Below, one piece after another: positions 1 to 5,115 of a DNA stretch of 5,613 nt. The notes below the pieces were generated by a model. That model was not told the origin of the DNA, searched no databases, and saw nothing but the letters and a program-made list of their open reading frames with translations. Position numbers and translations under genes: made by a program. This DNA is from WLNJ01 sp037131165 (GTDB taxonomy: Bacteria; Actinomycetota; Thermoleophilia; Solirubrobacterales; Solirubrobacteraceae). Position 1 is the first letter of the stretch, and the number at the start of each line of letters is the position of its first letter. The stretch spans positions 1 through 5,613 of the forward strand of contig JBAXRO010000099.1 of assembly GCA_037131165.1 (NCBI GenBank). The letters are read 5' to 3'.

Positions 1-57
1 GTGATGATGAATCAATCGTGTATGACTTTACGATGGAGCTACAAAGACATAAGCATC
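1..57. other. AT-rich segment of unknown origin abutting a truncated gene
   Basis: Bases 1-60 contain 23 G/C, while 61-120 contain 40, and the rest of the window stays strongly GC-rich. Read in the frame of the downstream DUF1385 gene, this segment has stops at 2, 5, 8, 23 and 50, so it is not that gene's missing 5' part. It could be the edge of an inserted element, foreign DNA, or a chimeric or low-quality contig end. I recognise no insertion-sequence end, adapter or coding content. A 5-bp inverted match (31-35 with 54-58) is too short to mean much. The break in composition is seen; its cause is not known. Confidence 0.6.
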
Positions 58-79
58 GAAGGGAGCGTGGATCGGGGCG

Positions 80-706
80 ATGGTCTTGTCGCTCGCCCTG
101 GCGATCGGCCTGTTCTTCGTGATCCCGGTCGGGCTGACCAGCCTGGTCAAGGAACAGATCGGCTCCGCCCTGCTGTTCTGGCTCGTCGAGGGGATCCTGC
201 GGACGCTGATCTTCTTCGGCTACCTGCTGCTGCTCGCGCGGCTCCCCGACCTCAGGCGGGTCTTCGAGTACCACGGAGCCGAGCACAAGACGATCGCCTG
301 TTACGAGGGGGGCCTCCCGCTGACCCCTGAGAACGCCGAGCGCTTCTCGCGACTGCACCCGCGTTGCGGCACGAGCTTCCTGCTGATCGTGATGGTGATC
401 GCGATCTTCATGTTCGCTCCGATCGGCCTGCCCGCCTGGTACTGGCTCGTCCTTTCGCGGATCCTCGGGGTCCCGCTGATCGCCGGGGTCTCATTCGAGG
501 CGATCCGTTGGTTCGGTCGCAACCGCAACAAGGGCTGGGTACGCGGGTTGATGTGGCCCGGCCTGCAGCTGCAGCGCCTGACTACGCGCGAGCCCGACCG
601 CGAACAACTCGCAGTCGCGATCGCCTCGATGAACGCAGTGCTCGAGGGCGAGGACCCCGCTGACTTGGCTCGCGCAGCCGACGCCGGCCTCGAAGTCGCA
701 GCCTGA
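80..706 (+). CDS. DUF1385 / YqhQ-family membrane protein, 5'-truncated
   Basis: This is the C-terminal two thirds of a DUF1385 (COG3872, YqhQ-like) protein, a family of unknown function sometimes described as predicted metal-dependent membrane enzymes. Signature blocks are FEYHGAEHKT (residues 62-71 from the ATG at 80), SRLHPRCGTSF (90-100) and PGLQLQRLTTREPD (160-173). The conserved His, Glu and Cys could bind metal, which is inference. About four hydrophobic segments are visible, near 1-20, 30-53, 99-116 and 120-144. Family members are usually about 300 residues with an N-terminal GGQAVxEGVMMR-type block. Here only 208 residues remain and that block is absent. Family-like sequence reads back to about base 56, but an in-frame TAA at 50 and the AT-rich segment end it. 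The ATG at 80 lies inside the first membrane segment and is probably not the native start. The gene may be broken, or simply cut by a contig artefact. It ends 43 bases before prfA; DUF1385 genes near rpmE/prfA occur in other genomes. Confidence 0.85.
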   Translation: MVLSLALAIGLFFVIPVGLTSLVKEQIGSALLFWLVEGILRTLIFFGYLLLLARLPDLRRVFEYHGAEHKTIACYEGGLPLTPENAERFSRLHPRCGTSFLLIVMVIAIFMFAPIGLPAWYWLVLSRILGVPLIAGVSFEAIRWFGRNRNKGWVRGLMWPGLQLQRLTTREPDREQLAVAIASMNAVLEGEDPADLARAADAGLEVAA

Positions 707-734
707 GCTCCAAGGCTCGCCGCTCGCCCCCTCG

Positions 735-740
735 TAGACT
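735..740 (+). promoter_or_regulatory. Possible -10 element for prfA, near-leaderless
   Basis: TAGACT lies in the 43-base gap upstream of prfA, with 9 bases between it and the ATG at 750. If it is a -10 box, transcription would begin within a few bases of the start codon, giving a leaderless or nearly leaderless mRNA. That agrees with the absence of a Shine-Dalgarno sequence before this ATG. No convincing -35 hexamer is visible about 17 bases upstream. Similar elements precede rpiB and the WecA-like gene. Leaderless mRNAs are common in Actinomycetota; this assignment is inference. Confidence 0.35.
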
Positions 741-749
741 CGTGCCCCG

Positions 750-1799
750 ATGATCGAGGAACTCGTTGAGAGGATCGAGACGCGCTTTGCGCAGCTCGAA
801 CAGGATCTCGCCGATCCGGCGACGATCGGCGACCGTGCGGCCTTCGCCGCTGCCAGTCGCGCCTACTCCGAGCTCGAAGAGCCGGCCAGGCTTGCGCGGG
901 AGTGGCGCAGGGCGGTGGGTGACGAGCAGGGGGCGATCGAGCTGCTCGAAGACGGCGACGATCCCGAGATCCGCGAAATGGAGGCCGTCGCCTCTGCCCG
1001 TCGGGTGGAGCTGGAGGACGAGATCCGCCTGGCGATGGTCGAGCGGGACCCCAACGATGACCGGGATGTCATCGTCGAGATCAGGCCGGGCGCCGGGGGA
1101 GACGAGGCAGGCCTGTGGGCAGGCGACCTCCACCGGATGCTCGTCCGCTACGCCGAGCGACGCGGCTTCCAGACAGAGGAGATGGGGGGAGGGGAAGGCT
1201 CGGCCACGTTCGCAGTCAAGGGCCAAGGGGCCTATTCGATCTTCAAGTTCGAGGCCGGGACTCACAGGGTCCAGCGGGTCCCCGAGACAGAGTCCCAAGG
1301 CCGGATCCACACCTCGACCGCGACAGTCGCGGTGCTGCCCGAAGCGGAGGAGGTCGACATCGACGTTGATCCCAACGACCTTCAGATCGACGTCTACCGC
1401 TCGTCCGGACCGGGCGGGCAGTCGGTCAACACGACCGACTCCGCAGTGCGGATCACCCACAAGCCGACCGGCGTGGTGGTGGCGATGCAGGACGAGAAGA
1501 GCCAGCTTCAGAATCGCGACAAGGCGATGCGCGTCCTCAGGGCGAGGCTGCACGAACGGGCGATGCGCGAGCAGCAGGAGAAGCTCGCCGCCGAACGCTC
1601 GGCCCAGGTCGGCAGCGGCGAGCGGGCGGAGAAGATCCGCACCTACAACTTCCCGGACCGGAGAGTCAAGGACCACAGGGTGGGCCTGATGCTCCACGAC
1701 CTCGACGCCATCCTTGGGGGATCGCTCGACGAGTTCACAGCTGCACTTCAAGACGACGAGAAGCGCAGGCGCCTCGAAGAGCAGGCGCTCGAGCAGTGA
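750..1799 (+). CDS. prfA: Peptide chain release factor 1 (RF1)
   Basis: RF1 recognises UAA and UAG in the ribosomal A site and triggers hydrolysis of peptidyl-tRNA. The protein has 349 residues, close to the usual 355-360. An N-terminal helical region (about 1-105) is followed by the conserved IRPGAGGDEAGLWAGDLHRM block (111-130). The codon-reading loop carries P-E-T at 178-180, in RVPETESQGRIHTST. This is the PxT tripeptide type of RF1, not the SPF of RF2. The catalytic GGQ is at 222-224 within SSGPGGQSVNTTDSAVRITH. The C-terminal part has the usual KIRTYNFPDRRVKDHR segment (295-310). The ATG at 750 gives the expected N terminus; no good Shine-Dalgarno precedes it. The TGA stop overlaps the GTG of prmC. 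Nothing important is missing. Confidence 0.97.
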   Translation: MIEELVERIETRFAQLEQDLADPATIGDRAAFAAASRAYSELEEPARLAREWRRAVGDEQGAIELLEDGDDPEIREMEAVASARRVELEDEIRLAMVERDPNDDRDVIVEIRPGAGGDEAGLWAGDLHRMLVRYAERRGFQTEEMGGGEGSATFAVKGQGAYSIFKFEAGTHRVQRVPETESQGRIHTSTATVAVLPEAEEVDIDVDPNDLQIDVYRSSGPGGQSVNTTDSAVRITHKPTGVVVAMQDEKSQLQNRDKAMRVLRARLHERAMREQQEKLAAERSAQVGSGERAEKIRTYNFPDRRVKDHRVGLMLHDLDAILGGSLDEFTAALQDDEKRRRLEEQALEQ

Positions 1800-2662
1800 C
1801 GACGGATGCGGGAGCGGATGCCCCGATCGACGCGACCGCCCTGGTCCGTCAGGGGACAGGCCTGCTCGCGAAAGCCGGCTGCGAGACCCCCGGGCTGGAT
1901 GCAGAGCTTCTCGTCGCGCACGCCCTCGGGACCGACCGCGCGGGCCTGTTCCGCCTCGCCGGCGAGGCGGTTTCCGAGCCGAAGCGGCGGATCGCAGCCG
2001 ACCTGATCGAGCGCCGCACCGGTCGCGAGCCGGTCGCGCAGATCATCGGTCGGCGCTGGTTTCGCAACATCGAGCTGGTGGTCAGCCGGGACGTGCTGAC
2101 ACCGCGGCCTGAGACCGAGCTGCTTGTCGAGTGGGGACTCGCCCTCCCGAATGGAGCGAGGGTCGCCGACATCGGGACCGGGAGCGGGGCGATCGCCCTG
2201 GCACTCGCCGACGAGCGCCCGGACCTCGACATCGTCGCGACCGACCTGTCGCAGGAGGCGCTGAGGATCGCAGCCGCCAACGCCGGGCGGCTTGGGCTGG
2301 ACGTGGCGCTCGCTGCGGGCGACCTGCTCGACGCAGTCGACGGTCCGCTCGACGCTGTGATCTCCAACCCGCCCTACGTCCCTGACTCGGATCTGGTCGC
2401 TCTCGCCCCGGAGGTGACCGAGTGGGAGCCGAGGATCGCGCTGACTCCCGGCCCGTCAGGCCTCGAGACGATCGAGCGCCTCGCCGGGCAGGCCTCGAAC
2501 AGGCGGATCGGGCGGATAGCGCTGGAGGTTGGGTCTGGTCAGGCTCCCGCCGTCGCGGATCTGTTGCGAGGGCTTGGTTGGAGCGAGGTTTCGGTACTGG
2601 AGGACCTCGCAGGGATTGAGCGGGTCGTGGCCGGCGATGGCTTCGGAACGGTGGCGGGTTGA
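1796..2662 (+). CDS. prmC: Release factor glutamine N5-methyltransferase PrmC (HemK)
   Basis: PrmC uses S-adenosylmethionine to methylate the Gln of the GGQ motif in RF1 and RF2, which speeds peptide release. Its substrate RF1 is encoded immediately upstream. The 288-residue length is typical (about 280-290). An N-terminal helical substrate-binding region (about 10-90) precedes LTPRPETELLVE (101-112). The Rossmann methyltransferase domain follows, with SAM-binding VADIGTGSGAIAL (123-135), an acidic D150 after the second strand, and the catalytic NPPY at 191-194 that contacts the target glutamine. EVGSGQA (244-250) matches the late family block. The start is GTG at 1796, sharing GTGA with the prfA stop. 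This predicts translational coupling, since no strong Shine-Dalgarno is seen. The stop TGA in turn overlaps the TTG start of the next gene. Confidence 0.96.
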   Translation: MTTDAGADAPIDATALVRQGTGLLAKAGCETPGLDAELLVAHALGTDRAGLFRLAGEAVSEPKRRIAADLIERRTGREPVAQIIGRRWFRNIELVVSRDVLTPRPETELLVEWGLALPNGARVADIGTGSGAIALALADERPDLDIVATDLSQEALRIAAANAGRLGLDVALAAGDLLDAVDGPLDAVISNPPYVPDSDLVALAPEVTEWEPRIALTPGPSGLETIERLAGQASNRRIGRIALEVGSGQAPAVADLLRGLGWSEVSVLEDLAGIERVVAGDGFGTVAG

Positions 2663-3267
2663 CTGGCGAGGACGCAGCGCTGCTCGAGCGGTGCATGTCG
2701 GTCGGCGGGGTCGCGGTCTTCCCGGCGGACAACGTCTACGGCCTCGCCTGCGAGCCAGAGGACAAGGAGGCGGTGCGCCGGGTCTACGCGCTCAAGGGCC
2801 TCGTGCCCGACAGGCCGGCGGCGATCATGTTCTTCGACGTGTCTCTCGCACTCGAGGCGGTGCCCGAGGTCGGGCCGAAGACGCTCGAGGCACTCGGCAG
2901 GATCCTCCCGGGGGAGGTCACGGTGGTGCTTCCCAATCCTGCTGGCCGGTTCCCGTTGGCTTGTTCCGGCGCCCCCGGGATGCTCGCCCTGAGGGTTCCG
3001 CATCTGACCGGCCCGCTGGCGCCGCTGGTCGACGTGCGCTGGCCTGTCCTCCAGACCTCGGCGACGAGCAACGGCGGAGCGGACGCCACCACTGTCGAGC
3101 AGGTTCCGATCGGCATCCGCGAGGGCTGCGACCTCGTCCTCGACGGTGGAGAGCTGACCGGTACGCCTTCGACCGTGGTCGATCTGCGCGACTATGAGGA
3201 TTCGGGCGCGTGGACGATCATCCGCGAGGGCGGGCTGCCGCTCGAGCGCCTCGAAGAGCTGCTCTGA
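2659..3267 (+). CDS. tsaC: Sua5/YciO/YrdC-family protein (TsaC-like threonylcarbamoyl-AMP synthase) with altered active-site motifs
   Basis: Family members make threonylcarbamoyl-AMP from threonine, bicarbonate and ATP, the first step of t6A37 tRNA modification. The 202 residues span one YrdC domain, without the extra C-terminal Sua5 domain. Recognisable blocks are VAVFPADNVYGLA (18-30), RVYALKG (41-47), ILPGEVTVVLPNP (82-94), LALRVPHL (109-116) and GTPSTVVDL (168-176). The KxR...SxN tetrad known from YrdC/Sua5 is incomplete: K46 and S134 are present, but the Arg position is L48 and the Asn position is T136 (SATSNGG in place of SANxSG). The first Thr of PTDT is also Ala. The function may therefore be changed or reduced, or this may be a YciO-like relative. 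The TTG start at 2659 shares TTGA with the prmC stop and restores the usual first helix. An ATG at 2695 would remove that helix and is less likely. The place after prfA-prmC matches ywlC in Bacillus and Rv1301 in Mycobacterium. Confidence 0.85.
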   Translation: MTGEDAALLERCMSVGGVAVFPADNVYGLACEPEDKEAVRRVYALKGLVPDRPAAIMFFDVSLALEAVPEVGPKTLEALGRILPGEVTVVLPNPAGRFPLACSGAPGMLALRVPHLTGPLAPLVDVRWPVLQTSATSNGGADATTVEQVPIGIREGCDLVLDGGELTGTPSTVVDLRDYEDSGAWTIIREGGLPLERLEELL

Positions 3268-3305
3268 GCCGGCCGATCCCGCCCGGCGGAGGTGGGCCGC
3301 TCTGG

Positions 3306-3311
3306 TAGCTT
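3306..3311 (+). promoter_or_regulatory. Possible -10 element for rpiB-glyA
   Basis: TAGCTT sits in the 57-base gap between the Sua5-family gene and rpiB, 13 bases before the rpiB ATG at 3325. The flanking CTGGTAGCTT resembles CTCGTAGACT before prfA. A start about 7 bases downstream would leave a leader of only about 7 bases. No clear -35 box and no Shine-Dalgarno are seen. If real, it would let rpiB-glyA be transcribed separately from the prfA block; read-through is equally possible. Confidence 0.3.
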
Positions 3312-3324
3312 GCCGGGTAGCCCG

Positions 3325-3777
3325 ATGCGGATCGCACTCGCCTCAGATCACCACGGCGTAGAGCTCAAGGCCGACCTCGTCGCGGTCCTGGCCGAGGCCG
3401 GCAACGAGCCGGTCGACGTCGGCCCTGAAACCACCGAGGCCGTTGACTATCCGGAGTACGCGGCGCTGGCGACCCGGTTCGTCTCCGACGGCGAGGCCGA
3501 CGCTGCCGTTCTGATCTGCGGCTCGGGAGTCGGCATGGCGATCACGGCCAACAAGTTCCCCGGGGTCCGGGCGGTCAATGCCCACGACGCCGACGAGGCC
3601 GAGATGGCGCGTCGCCACAACGACGCCAACGTCCTCTCGCTCGGAGCGAGCAGGATCGACGCTGTCGATGCCGAGCAGATAGTGACTAGATTCCTCGAGA
3701 CCCCGTTCGAGGGTGGCCGACACGCCCGCCGTGTCGAAGAGATAGCCGAGATAGAAAGGGAAGCCCAATCCTCATGA
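3325..3777 (+). CDS. rpiB: Ribose-5-phosphate isomerase B
   Basis: This cytoplasmic enzyme of the RpiB/LacAB family interconverts ribose 5-phosphate and ribulose 5-phosphate in the pentose phosphate pathway. The 150-residue length is standard. The family start MRIALASDHHG (1-11) is followed by the phosphate/active-site loop LICGSGVGMAITANK (63-77) and ARRHNDANVLSLGASR (95-110). C65 lies where Escherichia coli RpiB has its catalytic-base Cys, and H98 matches the ring-opening His. It is thus the Cys-type enzyme rather than the mycobacterial type, which uses a Glu base. The ATG at 3325 is chosen because the conserved N terminus begins exactly there. A GTG at 3292 would add 11 low-complexity residues and swallow the putative promoter. 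The stop overlaps the glyA ATG. Allose-6-phosphate isomerase activity occurs in some relatives, but the context gives no hint of it. Confidence 0.95.
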   Translation: MRIALASDHHGVELKADLVAVLAEAGNEPVDVGPETTEAVDYPEYAALATRFVSDGEADAAVLICGSGVGMAITANKFPGVRAVNAHDADEAEMARRHNDANVLSLGASRIDAVDAEQIVTRFLETPFEGGRHARRVEEIAEIEREAQSS

Positions 3778-5063
3778 GTGACCTGCCTGCAGACTGGCTC
3801 GACCGCCCGCTCTCGGAGATCGATCCGGAGATCGCCGCAGTCGTCGATGCCGAGGTGGCTCGCCAGCAGCGGACGCTCGAGATGATCGCCTCGGAGAACT
3901 TCGCCCCGCGGGCGATCATGGAGGCCCAAGGGTCGGTCCTGACCAACAAGTACGCGGAGGGCTACCCGGGCAAGCGCTACTACGGCGGATGCGAGGAGGT
4001 CGACGTCTCCGAGCAACTGGCGATCGATCGGGCCAAGGAGCTGTTCGGTGCCGAGCACGCGAACGTCCAACCCCACTCGGGAGCGCAGGCCAACGCAGCG
4101 GTCTACCACGCTCTGCTCAACCCGGGTGACACGATCCTCGGTCTCGAGTTGGCCCACGGAGGTCACCTCAGCCACGGAATGAAGCTGAACATGTCGGGCA
4201 AGCTGTTCGACGTCGCCTCTTACGGGGTCGACCCGGACACCTTCCTCGTCGACATGGACGTCGTCGCCAGCGTCGCCCGCGAGCGCAAGCCGAAGCTGAT
4301 AATCGCCGGCTGGTCGGCCTACCCGAGGCACCTCGACTTCGCGGCGTTCCGCGAGATCGCCGATGAGGTCGGGGCGAAGCTGCTGGTCGACATGGCGCAC
4401 TTCGCCGGTCTTGTCGCCGGGGGAGAGCACCCCAGCCCGGTCCCCTACGCCGACGTCGTAACGACCACGGTCCACAAGACCCTCTGCGGCCCTCGTGGTG
4501 GCCTGATCCTTTGCCGTGAGGAGCTTGCCGCCGACATCAACCGGGGCATCTTCCCCGGTCAGCAGGGAGGTCCGCTCGAGCACGTGATCGCAGGCAAGGC
4601 GGTGGCCTTCAAGCTGGCGATGACCGAGTCCTTCAAGGAGCGTCAGAAGCTGACGATCGAGGGCGCGAGGACCGTCGCCGACAGGCTGCTCGAGGCCGGC
4701 AACGGCGTCAGCGTGCTGACCGGCGGAACCGACGTCCACCTCGTGCTCGTCGACCTGAGGGAGAGCGAGCTCGACGGCCAGGTCGCCGAGGACAGACTCG
4801 ACGAGATCGGGATCACCGTCAACCGCAACGCCGTGCCGTTCGACCCGCGGCCACCGATGGTCACCTCCGGCCTGAGGATCGGGACCCCGGCGCTCGCGAC
4901 ACGGGGCCTGACGATCGACGACTTCAGCGAGGTCGGCAGCGTGATCGCCGCCGCACTCGGCCCCGACTTCGAATCGATCAAGGGCGACCTGTTGGCCCGT
5001 ACCACGGCCATCGCCGACGCCCATCCCCTCTACGCCTCGCTCAGCGAGGGCGCACCCGCCTGA
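3774..5063 (+). CDS. glyA: Serine hydroxymethyltransferase
   Basis: This PLP enzyme converts serine and tetrahydrofolate to glycine and 5,10-methylene-tetrahydrofolate, the main one-carbon source. The 429 residues fit the family (about 415-435). Visible features are MIASENFAP (37-45), NKYAEGYPGKRYYGG (58-72), the PLP-contacting DMAH (206-209), and the Schiff-base lysine K235 in TTTVHKTLCGPRGG (230-243). Further on are GIFPGQQGGPLEH (258-270) and the carboxylate-binding Arg in GLRIGTPA (366-373). V233 and C238 are small deviations around the active lysine and should not abolish activity. The ATG at 3774 overlaps the rpiB stop as ATGA. An A/G-rich GAAAGGGAAG at 3754-3763 is a weak, distant Shine-Dalgarno candidate, so coupling to rpiB translation is likely. 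The rpiB-glyA neighbourhood is also found in Firmicutes. Confidence 0.97.
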   Translation: MSDLPADWLDRPLSEIDPEIAAVVDAEVARQQRTLEMIASENFAPRAIMEAQGSVLTNKYAEGYPGKRYYGGCEEVDVSEQLAIDRAKELFGAEHANVQPHSGAQANAAVYHALLNPGDTILGLELAHGGHLSHGMKLNMSGKLFDVASYGVDPDTFLVDMDVVASVARERKPKLIIAGWSAYPRHLDFAAFREIADEVGAKLLVDMAHFAGLVAGGEHPSPVPYADVVTTTVHKTLCGPRGGLILCREELAADINRGIFPGQQGGPLEHVIAGKAVAFKLAMTESFKERQKLTIEGARTVADRLLEAGNGVSVLTGGTDVHLVLVDLRESELDGQVAEDRLDEIGITVNRNAVPFDPRPPMVTSGLRIGTPALATRGLTIDDFSEVGSVIAAALGPDFESIKGDLLARTTAIADAHPLYASLSEGAPA

Positions 5064-5074
5064 TCGTTTTCGGC

Positions 5075-5092
5075 CCGCCGCGGCCGCGGCGG
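5075..5092. repeat. Perfect 18-bp GC palindrome between glyA and the WecA-like gene
   Basis: CCGCCGCGG is followed directly by its reverse complement, CCGCGGCGG, and every base is G or C. As RNA it could fold into a 7-bp stem with a 4-base loop. It begins 12 bases after the glyA stop. There is no T-tract on either side in the orientation needed for a standard intrinsic terminator: the TTTT at 5067-5070 lies before the hairpin. It may be a U-less terminator or processing hairpin for glyA. It could also be an operator, because it covers the -35 region expected for the element at 5097-5102. The palindrome is seen; its role is inference. Confidence 0.6.
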
Positions 5093-5096
5093 CTGG

Positions 5097-5102
5097 CATC
5101 CT
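5097..5102 (+). promoter_or_regulatory. Possible -10 element for the WecA-like gene
   Basis: CATCCT, within CTGGCATCCT, lies 13 bases before the GTG at 5116, the same spacing as the TAGCTT element before rpiB. It departs from the TANNNT pattern at its first base. The palindrome at 5075-5092 occupies the position of a -35 box. There is no Shine-Dalgarno before the GTG. This is a weak candidate supported mainly by position and by resemblance to the other two elements. Confidence 0.2.
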
Positions 5103-5115
5103 CAAGTCGTCAGCC

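Noticed and set aside
31..83. CGATG/CATCG inverted match (31-35, 54-58) and CGATGG direct repeat (31-36, 78-83) around the composition break
   Set aside because: Five- and six-base matches are expected by chance and do not define insertion-sequence ends or a target duplication.
1..330. Plus-strand frame starting GTG-ATG-ATG that crosses the composition break
   Set aside because: After base 60 it runs out of frame through the DUF1385 gene and encodes Arg/Pro/Ala-rich shadow sequence. The first 20 or so residues are too few to identify.
1183..1197. G-rich run inside prfA as a possible G-quadruplex
   Set aside because: There are too few separate G-tracts, and the run is explained by the Gly-rich coding stretch at residues 146-150.
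582..1751. A 389-codon minus-strand frame opposite prfA
   Set aside because: Fully antisense to an RF1 gene with all its motifs; composition is Arg/Leu/Asp-rich, typical of a shadow frame.
3268..3287. Hairpin GCCGG/CCGGC with a 10-base loop after the Sua5-family gene, as a terminator
   Set aside because: The stem is only 5 bp, the loop is long and no T-tract follows; such pairings are common in GC-rich gaps.
3292..3324. Upstream GTG start for rpiB
   Set aside because: It adds 11 residues before the conserved MRIALASDHHG start and overlaps the likely promoter element. The ATG at 3325 fits the family length exactly.
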